DNA of 8,291 nt from SAR116 cluster bacterium (GTDB lineage: Bacteria > Pseudomonadota > Alphaproteobacteria > Puniceispirillales > Puniceispirillaceae): assembly GCA_004213025.1 (NCBI GenBank), contig SHBC01000045.1:1-8291 (forward strand), read 5' to 3'. The notes beneath the pieces were generated by a model, which was given only the letters and a program-made list of their open reading frames with translations, searched no databases and was not told the DNA's origin. Position 1 is the stretch's first letter. The number at the start of each line of letters is the position of its first letter. Shown piece by piece: positions 1 to 5,356 of this stretch. A program made the translations under genes and the position numbers.

Positions 1-194
1 AGCCTTACCTCGGCCGGCATGGCGGCGCCGATTTCTTCCAGAATCTGCACCACCTCGAAGCGGTCGAAATCGGGTTTGGGTTTGAATTGCCGCGCGCACC
101 ATTCGGCGGTGGCGTGATGATTGGTTAATGTCCGGCCGCCAAGTGGTCGTGATTCGGACCCGGCCGAAGATCGGGTCGTGGTGATATGTTCCAT
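1..194 (-). CDS. Unrecognised protein, N-terminal part only (runs off left edge)
   Basis: An open frame of 64 codons without a stop runs from an ATG at 194 to the window edge; a second in-frame ATG lies upstream at 221. I do not recognise the product. The first 25 or so residues are Ser/Thr/Arg/Gly-rich and use codons rare elsewhere here (TTA, CGA, TCA), so they may be a disordered tail or not truly coding. From about residue 27 the peptide looks like an ordinary soluble protein (EWCARQFKPKPDFDRFEVVQ, then an acidic amphipathic helix), with G-rich first, G-poor second and GC-rich third codon positions. Neither ATG has a well-placed Shine-Dalgarno sequence: the AGG before 194 touches the start codon. 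The same bases are open on the plus strand (3-128, ending in TAA), but that peptide is rich in Phe, Gly and His and has no Lys, as antisense shadows usually do. The strand call is therefore moderate. Confidence 0.42.
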   Translation of the reverse strand, partial: MEHITTTRSSAGSESRPLGGRTLTNHHATAEWCARQFKPKPDFDRFEVVQILEEIGAAMPAEVR

Positions 195-241
195 CCTGTT
201 TGTGAGGCTGTCACCCGGCATCGAGGCAAAACGATACTGTT

Positions 242-260
242 CAGAAAAACGGATTTTCTG
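242..260. promoter_or_regulatory. Perfect 7-bp inverted repeat, possible operator
   Basis: CAGAAAA and TTTTCTG flank a 5-base centre (ACGGA). It lies in an AT-richer intergenic patch directly before a TTGACG hexamer at 261-266, the position an operator would take. No known regulator binding site is recognised, and the role is inference. Confidence 0.3.
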
Positions 261-290
261 TTGACGGGAAAATATTAACGCCTTTAGCTT
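261..290 (+). promoter_or_regulatory. Weak candidate sigma-70 promoter
   Basis: TTGACG at 261-266 matches the -35 consensus at five of six positions. An 18-base spacer then leads to TAGCTT at 285-290, only three of six for the -10. Initiation would fall near 297 and give a transcript of about 50 bases ending at the terminator at 312-346. The poor -10 keeps confidence low. Confidence 0.2.
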
Positions 291-346
291 GGGTTTAGCG
301 ACAAGCCCAAGCGCTCGGAAACCTCACGGTTTCTGGGCGTTTTTTT
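287..346 (+). ncRNA. Candidate small RNA: two adjacent hairpins ending in a terminator
   Basis: The first hairpin pairs GCTTGGGTTT (287-296) with AAGCCCAAGC (303-312) around loop AGCGAC; nine of ten pairs are Watson-Crick and one is T-G. The second is the 12-bp terminator stem at 312-339 followed by seven T. Together they make a compact two-stem structure with no gene start behind it and no certain plus-strand gene before it. That fits a short independent RNA, but it also fits the 3' end of a plus-strand gene if the ambiguous frame at 3-128 were real. No Rfam family is recognised. If the RNA starts at the weak promoter (near 297), only the second stem would be made. Confidence 0.25.
312..346 (+). 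terminator. Strong Rho-independent terminator
   Basis: A 12-bp stem (312-323 with 328-339, including one T-G and one G-T wobble) closes on a TCAC tetraloop and is followed at once by seven T (340-346). There is no T-run on the other strand, so it acts on plus-strand transcripts only. Its source transcript is unclear, because the nearest confident genes on both sides are on the minus strand. Confidence 0.75.
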
Positions 347-441
347 GTGCCTCAGACTGGTGGTTTATGCCCTTCCTTGACACCTTCGCGCAATTGACGG
401 ACGCTGATCGCGGTCATTATTCTGATGTTCGGCGCAAGGGG

Positions 442-518
442 TGGTGGGCCCGGCAGGACTCGAACCTGCAACAACACGGTTATGAGCCGTGGGTTCTAAC
501 CAATTGAACTACAGGCCC
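442..518 (-). tRNA. tRNA-Ile2 (CAT anticodon, lysidine-modified type)
   Basis: A complete 77-base cloverleaf with encoded CCA (442-444): acceptor stem GGGCCTG/CGGGCCC, D arm GTTC/GAAC, anticodon stem CACGG/CCGTG with loop CTCATAA (anticodon at 482-484), 5-base variable region, and T arm GCAGG/CCTGC with TTCGAGT loop. The acceptor stem is fully paired (one T6-G67 wobble), which excludes initiator tRNA with its 1-72 mismatch. Pairs C4-G69 and C5-G68 are those known to favour the lysidine synthetase TilS in E. coli, so I read it as tRNA-Ile2, which decodes AUA after C34 becomes lysidine. Elongator tRNA-Met is the alternative. Departures from the usual pattern: A15-T48 replaces G15-C48 as the Levitt pair, and position 26 is C instead of a purine. 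Confidence 0.96.
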
Positions 519-536
519 CACTATAGATTTCTGCCC

Positions 537-565
537 ATTACAGATGCCAAGGGGCAGGCTGGCAA
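537..565 (-). promoter_or_regulatory. Promoter of the tRNA gene
   Basis: Reading the minus strand, TTGCCA (565-560) is followed after exactly 17 bases by TGTAAT (542-537); each hexamer matches the sigma-70 consensus at five of six positions. Initiation near 530 would leave a leader of about 12 bases before the mature 5' end at 518, a normal distance for RNase P processing. The tRNA can thus be transcribed independently of rpoD. Confidence 0.62.
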
Positions 566-690
566 CGTCCATCATGCCATTCATACCACCTGCCCATCAT
601 AGCATCGGCAAGGATATTCGTGGATCATATACACGCCATCACCTGCGCCGGCCAGTGCAGAATGCCCCCCGGCCACGCTCTCCAAATCCA

Positions 691-735
691 GGCGGGCCAA
701 ATACGGGCGGGCCAAATGCGGGCGGGCCAAATGCG
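691..735. repeat. 15-bp tandem repeat, three copies, just 3' of rpoD
   Basis: The unit GGCGGGCCAAATGCG occurs at 706-720 and 721-735 exactly and at 691-705 with one substitution. Degraded copies may flank it: about 676-690, which keeps CCAAAT, and 736-750, which keeps GG and AAAT on the plus strand. This near-perfect core with decayed edges is typical of slipped-strand expansion. It begins about 20 bases past the rpoD stop. Adjacent units can pair only through GGCC, so it is not a convincing terminator, and none is seen elsewhere between rpoD and the tRNA. Confidence 0.9.
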
Positions 736-755
736 GATGGATAAATTTGTGCGAC

Positions 756-2768
756 CTAGTTCTCGAGGAATGAGCGCAGCTTGCGCGAGCGCGACGGGTG
801 TTTCAGCTTGCGAAGCGCCTTCGCCTCGATCTGCCTGATCCGCTCCCGCGTTACACTGAATTGCTGGCCGACCTCCTCAAGCGTGTGATCGGTGTTCATG
901 CCGATGCCAAAGCGCATCCGCAGAACGCGTTCCTCACGCGCCGTCAGGCTGGCCAGGACACGCGTCGTTGTCTCGCGCAGATTGGCGTGGATGGCGGCGT
1001 CAAGCGGCTGCACCGCGTTCTTGTCCTCGATGAAGTCACCGAGATGGCTGTCTTCCTCATCGCCGATCGGCGTCTCGAGACTGATCGGCTCCTTGGCGAT
1101 CTTCAGAACCTTGCGGACCTTATCAATCGGCATCGACAGCTTTTCCGCCAGCTCCTCAGGAGTCGGCTCGCGACCAATTTCATGCAGCATCTGGCGCGAG
1201 GTGCGGACAAGCTTGTTGATTGTCTCGATCATATGTACCGGGATGCGGATGGTGCGCGCCTGATCAGCAATCGAGCGCGTGATTGCCTGGCGGATCCACC
1301 AGGTGGCATAGGTCGAGAATTTATAACCGCGGCGGTATTCGAATTTGTCGACCGCCTTCATCAGGCCGATATTACCTTCCTGAATGAGGTCCAGGAACTG
1401 CAGCCCACGATTGGTGTATTTCTTCGCGATCGAGATCACCAGGCGAAGGTTTGCCTCGACCATTTCCTTTTTCGCGCGGGCGCTTTCGCGCTGGCCACGC
1501 TGGATGGTCTGGATGATGTCACGGAATTCGGTAACAGACAGCCCGACATCATCGACGACAAGGCTGATCTTGCCGAGAATATCGTCCAGCTCATCAGCAT
1601 GCTGCGCTTTCAGCTTGCGCCACTGGTTGCTGCGATAGCCGTCGCCAGGCCAGGAACTGATGCATTCACGACCAGTCCAGGCTGCCAGAAGCTGGTCACG
1701 TGGCACTCCGGCATCGGTGGCGATCCGCAGAAGACGGCCCTCGACTGTCGTGACATGCCTGTTCAGGGTGAAGAGCTGGTCGGTCAGCGCCTCGATCCGG
1801 GCGGGATTGAAACTCACGCCCTCCATCAACTCGACAAGCCGGATCTTGTGCTCAAGATGCGTTGCCTCGCTTCGCGGCGCCGGCGCTTCATCAGCCGCCA
1901 TCTTGGCCAGCCGCCTGTCCTGCGAGCGGGTGAACTGCTTGAACAGCGCCGCTATCTCGTCGAACCGCGCCATCATATGGTCACGCACCGCATCTTCCAT
2001 CGCGGCAAGCGACATGTTCAGATCATCACCCTCATCACCCGAATTGGCGTCACGGGTGGAGGTGTCGGTATCAGCGTCGCCATCGGCCGACGCGCTTTCC
2101 TCTTCCTCGGAATCTTCGGATTCGGAATCCTCTTCCTCCTCCTCGAGATCAGCATCATCGATGCCATCCCCCATCGCGGTCATCACATCCTGGTCGACCG
2201 GACCACCATTGATTTTGGCGTAGGTGGTTTCAAGGTCGATAATGTCGCGAAGCGGCACCACACCGTCGGCGATCTGATCGCGCCAGTGAAGCAGGGCACG
2301 GATTGTCAGCGGCGATTCACAGATGCCGCCGATCATCATCTCACGCCCGGCCTCGATGCGTTTTGCAATGGCGATCTCGCCCTCGCGCGACAGCAACTCG
2401 ACACTGCCCATCTCGCGAAGATACATCCGTACCGGATCATCGGTTCCCGAAACATCGCTGTCAGACACATTGCCGGAGGCGCGCGCTTCCTCTTCCTCGC
2501 CTTCGGAGGAGTCATCACCGTCAGCAGCCTCGACAACCGAGACGCCCATCTCGCTGAGGGTCGACATGAACTCGTCGATCTGCTCGGAGGTGAAATCCTC
2601 TGCCGGCAGGGCCGCGTTCAGCTCGTCATGAGTGACATAGCCGCGCTCCTTGCCAAGCTTCATCAGCAGCTTTTGCGCCTGCTGGGCGGCGTCGGTATCT
2701 GGCGCGTCGACGGCGCCTTCCTGCGGCTGGATTTCGGTTTCGGTCTGCTGAGTTGCCTTGGATGCCAT
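756..2768 (-). CDS. rpoD: RNA polymerase primary sigma factor RpoD (sigma-70)
   Basis: The 670-residue product directs core RNA polymerase to housekeeping promoters. Domains in order: region 1.1 (about 25-80, [20 protein letters not shown]); region 1.2 (about 109-142, [20 protein letters not shown]); a long non-conserved region with a very acidic stretch at about 202-249; region 2 (about 431-505, [20 protein letters not shown], then the core-binding, melting and -10 recognition helices around [14 protein letters not shown]); region 3 (about 508-590); region 4 (about 600-663), whose -35 recognition helix lies in [20 protein letters not shown]. It ends RKLRSFLEN, as is usual in the family. Length is normal for alphaproteobacteria. 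The start is the only good one; the nearest purine-rich sequence, AAGGAAAG, lies 12 bases upstream, a long spacing. It is the last gene of yqeY-dnaG-rpoD, 116 bases after dnaG. No terminator follows. Confidence 0.98.
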   Translation of the reverse strand: MASKATQQTETEIQPQEGAVDAPDTDAAQQAQKLLMKLGKERGYVTHDELNAALPAEDFTSEQIDEFMSTLSEMGVSVVEAADGDDSSEGEEEEARASGNVSDSDVSGTDDPVRMYLREMGSVELLSREGEIAIAKRIEAGREMMIGGICESPLTIRALLHWRDQIADGVVPLRDIIDLETTYAKINGGPVDQDVMTAMGDGIDDADLEEEEEDSESEDSEEEESASADGDADTDTSTRDANSGDEGDDLNMSLAAMEDAVRDHMMARFDEIAALFKQFTRSQDRRLAKMAADEAPAPRSEATHLEHKIRLVELMEGVSFNPARIEALTDQLFTLNRHVTTVEGRLLRIATDAGVPRDQLLAAWTGRECISSWPGDGYRSNQWRKLKAQHADELDDILGKISLVVDDVGLSVTEFRDIIQTIQRGQRESARAKKEMVEANLRLVISIAKKYTNRGLQFLDLIQEGNIGLMKAVDKFEYRRGYKFSTYATWWIRQAITRSIADQARTIRIPVHMIETINKLVRTSRQMLHEIGREPTPEELAEKLSMPIDKVRKVLKIAKEPISLETPIGDEEDSHLGDFIEDKNAVQPLDAAIHANLRETTTRVLASLTAREERVLRMRFGIGMNTDHTLEEVGQQFSVTRERIRQIEAKALRKLKHPSRSRKLRSFLEN

Positions 2769-2799
2769 TTAAATCGTCTGCTTTCCTTGTACGGTCGGG

Positions 2800-2846
2800 C
2801 CTGGATGCGATCAGCCCTGGTGCGGTCAGTCTTGGTGCGCTAAGGC
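2800..2846. repeat. Degenerate 15-16-bp tandem repeat between dnaG and rpoD
   Basis: Three successive imperfect units are readable on the plus strand: 2800-2815 (CCTGGATGCGATCAGC), 2816-2830 (CCTGGTGCGGTCAGT) and 2831-2846 (CTTGGTGCGCTAAGGC). The core GGTCAG or GATCAG recurs at 2853-2858, 2861-2866 and 2870-2875, so repetition fills most of the 116-bp gap. It lies in the rpoD leader and 3' of dnaG. It is much more decayed than the other two arrays in this operon and carries no open frame of its own. Confidence 0.55.
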
Positions 2847-2884
2847 CGCAACGGTCAGTGGATCAGTCCGGTCAGAAACAGGGG

Positions 2885-4582
2885 TCAACGGGGTATGGAG
2901 GCCCCGCTGGAGAACAACCCCGACGATCCACCAACAAGCTGGAGAAGTTCCTTTAGGTGCTGGTCGGCGTCAGAGCCGGAAATTTTGCTTGGGTCGAATG
3001 GCATTCGCGCTTTCATTTCGTCCCCCTCAAGCACGTCGATTGCTGCAGCCAAATTCAACCCATGTAGATGATGCCTGAGTGCCGCCGCGTCAAGGTCGGG
3101 ATCACGAATTACCGCATCAATGGCCGCTTTTTTCAGCGCTTCGAGCCCTGCATCGCCCGAGTCGATGCCAAGAAGCGATTCGAACATGTCTGGCACAAGC
3201 TCCGGATGCGCCATGATCAGCGCGCAGATGGCACGGTGGCGGTGGATGGCGCCGGCAGCCGGACGACGCACGCGCGGGCGTGCCAATCCGCCTAAAACGC
3301 CGCCCTTCCCCCCCGTTCGGCCGGCGGTGCGCATGGCCGCGATCCGCGCCTCGATCTCATCGGAAAAGGCGCCGCGGACCTGGCCATGGCCAATCTGGCG
3401 AACCTGATCACGCACCGCCTGCCAGAACTGCGCGCGCTGTTCGGGCTGGCGCAGATCATGCTGCTCGGCGGTAATGGTCCACAGGCTGTCAATCAGTGAT
3501 CGCGCCGTCGACAAAACCTTGAGAAGACCATCACCGCCCTCGCTTTGCAGCAGATCATCGGGATCCTGGCCTGCCGGCAGAATGGCAAGCCGTGACGACT
3601 TGCCGGGCTGAAGCTGCGGCAACAGGCGTTCCAGCGCCCGTGCCTGTGCCCGCTGTCCGGCGGCATCGCCATCGAAACAGAGAACAGGCTCGTCATGAAG
3701 TTTCCACAAAAGGCCGATCTGCTCTTCCGTCAGCGCCGTGCCAAGCGGCGCGACAGCGGTCGCAACACCGCTTTTCTGGATGGCGATGACATCCATATAG
3801 CCCTCGGCAACAACCAGCGGCAGACCGCGCCGCAGCCCCTCTCGGGCCTGCACCCATCCATAAAGAACATTCTTCTTCGAAAAGGTCGGCCCCTCGCCAG
3901 AATTCAGATATTTCGGCTGCGCATCGCCAAGCGCCCGCGCACCAAAGGCAATCACCCGGCCCTGGCGGTCCTCGATCGGAAACATCACCCGGTCGCGGAA
4001 ATAGTCAAACAATTCGCCGTCACGCTCGCTGCGCCGAATCACCCCGGCGGCGAGCATGTCATCATCGCTGAAACCGCGCGCGGCAAGCGCAGTGCGAAGT
4101 CCGCTTCGCGGCGCATAGCCAAGCCGATAGGTCGAGATCACCGCCTCGCTGAGGCCGCGGCGCTGCAGATAGGTGGCGGCGCCCTGTCCGTCATTTCGCT
4201 GCAGGGCAGTCTGGAAAACCCGCGTTGTTTCCTCGAGGATATCGAGGGCGGCCTTGCGCTGGCGGGTGCGTTGCGGGTCCTCGGGCGCGCTTCGCGGCAC
4301 GGTCAGCCCGGCCATTCCGGCAAGCCGCTCGACGGCCTCCATGAAATCCAGCCCGTCAGTCTCGCGAAGAAAGGAAATGGCGTCACCATGCGCCCCGCAT
4401 CCAAAGCAGTGATAAAAGCCCTGGTCGTCAACAACGGAGAATGACGGTGTCTTTTCGGAATGGAACGGGCACAACCCGCTGAACCGGCGCCCCTTGCGGA
4501 CAAGCTTCACCCGTTTGCCGATCAGGTCGGACAGTGGCACGCGCTGGCGCAGATCCTCGATGAATTCCGGCGGTACGGACAT
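2885..4582 (-). CDS. dnaG: DNA primase DnaG
   Basis: This 565-residue primase makes the RNA primers that start the leading strand and each Okazaki fragment, acting with DnaB helicase at the fork. The N-terminal CHC2 zinc ribbon shows C38-x2-H41 (CPFH) and C59-x2-C62 (CFGC). The catalytic core follows, with EGPTFSKKNVLYG at about 230-242. The Toprim fold has the metal-binding E260 (VVAEGYMDV) and D304/D306 (CFDGDAAG), then GQDPDD at 338-343. The C-terminal helicase-interaction part is short and weakly conserved. I chose ATG 4582 over one at 4660: it has GGAG five bases upstream, and the family N-terminus (PPEFIEDLRQRVPLSDLIGK) starts there. The 26-residue extension resembles nothing in the family and contains the leader hairpin. 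It is 146 bases after yqeY and 116 before rpoD. Confidence 0.97.
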   Translation of the reverse strand: MSVPPEFIEDLRQRVPLSDLIGKRVKLVRKGRRFSGLCPFHSEKTPSFSVVDDQGFYHCFGCGAHGDAISFLRETDGLDFMEAVERLAGMAGLTVPRSAPEDPQRTRQRKAALDILEETTRVFQTALQRNDGQGAATYLQRRGLSEAVISTYRLGYAPRSGLRTALAARGFSDDDMLAAGVIRRSERDGELFDYFRDRVMFPIEDRQGRVIAFGARALGDAQPKYLNSGEGPTFSKKNVLYGWVQAREGLRRGLPLVVAEGYMDVIAIQKSGVATAVAPLGTALTEEQIGLLWKLHDEPVLCFDGDAAGQRAQARALERLLPQLQPGKSSRLAILPAGQDPDDLLQSEGGDGLLKVLSTARSLIDSLWTITAEQHDLRQPEQRAQFWQAVRDQVRQIGHGQVRGAFSDEIEARIAAMRTAGRTGGKGGVLGGLARPRVRRPAAGAIHRHRAICALIMAHPELVPDMFESLLGIDSGDAGLEALKKAAIDAVIRDPDLDAAALRHHLHGLNLAAAIDVLEGDEMKARMPFDPSKISGSDADQHLKELLQLVGGSSGLFSSGASIPR

Positions 4583-4587
4583 TCCCA

Positions 4588-4591
4588 CTCC
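4588..4591 (-). promoter_or_regulatory. Ribosome binding site deciding the dnaG start
   Basis: GGAG on the minus strand ends five bases before the ATG at 4582. No comparable sequence precedes the longer-frame ATG at 4660. This and the conserved N-terminus set the start. Confidence 0.7.
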
Positions 4592-4603
4592 GACAGTCAG
4601 TGA

Positions 4604-4628
4604 TCCGGCCGAATGCAAGATGGCCGGA
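4604..4628 (-). promoter_or_regulatory. Stem-loop in the dnaG leader
   Basis: On the minus strand TCCGGCC (4628-4622) pairs perfectly with GGCCGGA (4610-4604) around an 11-base loop, 21 bases before the dnaG ATG. No T-run follows, so it is not a standard intrinsic terminator. It could be an mRNA processing or stability element, or a palindromic operator. E. coli has a terminator and a processing site elsewhere in its equivalent operon; any parallel is inference. Confidence 0.4.
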
Positions 4629-4638
4629 ATCCTGAACC

Positions 4639-4667
4639 ATAATGTGAGCCAAGCCGGCAATCGGCAA
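4639..4667 (-). promoter_or_regulatory. Candidate internal promoter for dnaG-rpoD
   Basis: TTGCCG (4667-4662), a 17-base spacer and CATTAT (4644-4639) each match the sigma-70 hexamers at four of six positions. Initiation would fall near 4632, placing the 7-bp hairpin at the very 5' end of the transcript and giving a leader of about 50 bases. An internal promoter would let dnaG and rpoD be made independently of yqeY. Confidence 0.33.
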
Positions 4668-4688
4668 GACGCAGGCCGGCCCTTCCCA

Positions 4689-4728
4689 GATTAAACTGGC
4701 CCGGGATTAAACTGGCCCGGGATCAAAC
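4689..4728. repeat. 16-bp tandem repeat, 2.5 copies, abutting the yqeY stop codon
   Basis: GATTAAACTGGCCCGG occurs exactly at 4689-4704 and 4705-4720, followed by a half copy GATCAAAC (4721-4728, one change) that touches the yqeY stop codon (4729-4731). On the minus strand the last codons of yqeY plus the first 3' bases (CCGTGGCTAGGTTTGATC) align with the unit CCGGGCCAGTTTAATC after two one-base gaps and two substitutions, suggesting the array grew from the gene end. The CCCGGG cores are self-complementary, so neighbouring units can form a 6-bp stem with a 10-base loop. No T-run follows. Confidence 0.9.
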
Positions 4729-5199
4729 CTAGCCACGGTCCAGCAATGCGGCCTTGACCTTCTGGCTGGCCAGCGAGAAATCCATCTGACCGGCATGCGC
4801 CTGTTTAAGATGGCCCATGACCTGGCCCATATCCTTGATCGATGCGGCACCCGTCGCCTCGATGGCGGCGTCGATGGCGGCCGTCATTTCGGCCTCGCCA
4901 AGCTGTGCCGGCAGAAAGCCGGTGATGATCTGAATCTCGGCTTCCTCGGCCTCGGCAAGCTCCGGACGGTTGCCGTCACGGTACATCTTTGCCGATTCGT
5001 TCCGCTGCTTGATCATCGTCTGCATCATCGACAGGATTTCCTCGTCAGAGATACCATCCTGGTTGCCACTGCCGCGTGCCGCGATATCGCGATCCTTCAA
5101 CGCGGCGCTGATCAGGCGCATGGTTGCCAACGCAGTCTGATTCTTTGCCTTCAGCGCATCTTTCATCGCTGATGCAATGTCCTCGCGCAAATTCGCCAT
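4729..5199 (-). CDS. yqeY: GatB/YqeY domain protein
   Basis: The 156-residue protein matches the small YqeY family, which resembles the C-terminal, tRNA-binding tail of the GatB subunit of Asp/Glu-tRNA amidotransferase. The family has no established catalytic activity and its cellular role is not settled. Recognisable parts are LREDIASAMKDALKAKN at the N-terminus, the MRLISAALKDRDI helix (about 27-39), MIKQRNESAKMY (62-73), IITGFLPAQL (91-100), and the C-terminal helical domain with IKDMGQVMGHLKQ (121-133). Length is typical. The start has CAGG six bases upstream. It is the first gene of the operon, divergent from carA, and a common neighbour of dnaG-rpoD in alphaproteobacteria (recalled, not checked). 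It has no signal peptide or membrane segment, so it is cytoplasmic. Confidence 0.95.
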   Translation of the reverse strand: MANLREDIASAMKDALKAKNQTALATMRLISAALKDRDIAARGSGNQDGISDEEILSMMQTMIKQRNESAKMYRDGNRPELAEAEEAEIQIITGFLPAQLGEAEMTAAIDAAIEATGAASIKDMGQVMGHLKQAHAGQMDFSLASQKVKAALLDRG

Positions 5200-5265
5200 G
5201 ATATACCTGCCCTGAAATCTTTCCGTTCAGTGTATGCGAAACTCACACATCGCCTGAAGACTGCC

Positions 5266-5283
5266 GGTTTTTAGCGACAAACC
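5266..5283. promoter_or_regulatory. Short hairpin with a loop motif shared with 287-312
   Basis: GGTTT (5266-5270) pairs with AAACC (5279-5283) around TTAGCGAC. The string TTTAGCGACAA (5270-5280) recurs at 294-304, also inside an inverted repeat with G on the left and C on the right. Here it overlaps the predicted -10 of yqeY, so a protein bound to it could affect that promoter. Inference only. Confidence 0.25.
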
Positions 5284-5296
5284 ACATATTTCGCAA
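5268..5296 (-). promoter_or_regulatory. Candidate promoter of yqeY-dnaG-rpoD
   Basis: TTGCGA (5296-5291), a 17-base spacer and TAAAAA (5273-5268) match the sigma-70 hexamers at four of six positions each. Initiation would be near 5261, leaving about 60 bases of leader before the yqeY ATG. It is the best candidate on this strand in the divergent region. Confidence 0.4.
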
Positions 5297-5327
5297 GAGG
5301 CGGCGCCAAAATGGGGCCGGCAGCCAC

Positions 5328-5356
5328 TTGACCGCCTGTGCCACCTTAGGTATCAC
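5328..5356 (+). promoter_or_regulatory. Promoter of carAB
   Basis: TTGACC (5328-5333, five of six), a 17-base spacer and TATCAC (5351-5356, four of six) form the best plus-strand promoter in the divergent region. Initiation near 5363 gives a leader of about 90 bases before the carA ATG. GCGGC (5360-5364) and GCCGC (5376-5380) could form a 5-bp stem at or just downstream of the start. No terminator-like hairpin with a T-run, and so no attenuator, is visible in the leader. Confidence 0.5.

Noticed and set aside
3..128. Plus-strand open frame from the left edge, ending in TAA
   Set aside because: The peptide has no Lys and excess Phe, Gly and His, and its second codon position is G-richer than in the minus-strand reading. 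It is kept as the alternative because a plus-strand terminator lies downstream.
352..417. A 21-codon minus-strand frame downstream of the tRNA
   Set aside because: No ribosome binding site, and too short to judge from sequence alone.
400..423. Plus-strand promoter-like TTGACG and TATTCT at 394-423, and a TTGACA at 377
   Set aside because: They would drive transcription antisense to the tRNA with no gene ahead, and the perfect TTGACA has no -10 at a workable distance.
1..441. Integration site of a mobile element at the tRNA 3' end
   Set aside because: No repeat of the tRNA 3' segment is found in the 441 bases to the left, and no integrase is visible; longer flanking sequence would be needed.
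289..507. TTG-started plus-strand frame of 72 codons
   Set aside because: It runs through the terminator and antisense through the tRNA, with no ribosome binding site.
544..838. Two plus-strand frames with Gly-Gly-Pro-Asn-Ala or Ala-Gly-Gln-Met-Arg repeats
   Set aside because: The periodic peptides result from the 15-bp DNA repeat in two frames, and one frame continues antisense into rpoD.
798..2843. A 681-codon open frame on the plus strand, opposite rpoD
   Set aside because: It is codon-aligned antisense to an unmistakable sigma factor, and its composition (many His, Leu, Asp, Arg) is that of a shadow. Long antisense frames are common in GC-rich genes.
3695..4444. A 249-codon plus-strand frame opposite dnaG
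   Set aside because: Antisense shadow of a well-supported primase, with no family resemblance or ribosome binding site.
4583..4660. Longer dnaG start adding 26 residues
   Set aside because: The extension matches nothing in the family, lacks a ribosome binding site and contains the leader palindrome; ATG 4582 has GGAG at ideal spacing.
4691..4710. CtrA-like paired TTAA in the yqeY repeat
   Set aside because: The TTAA pair is 12 bases apart, not 7, and the pairing comes from the tandem repeat. No alphaproteobacterial GTTC-N7-GTTC SOS box was found either.
4689..4728. The yqeY-end array as an intrinsic terminator
   Set aside because: It can form a CCCGGG stem but has no following T-run, so it was called a repeat only.
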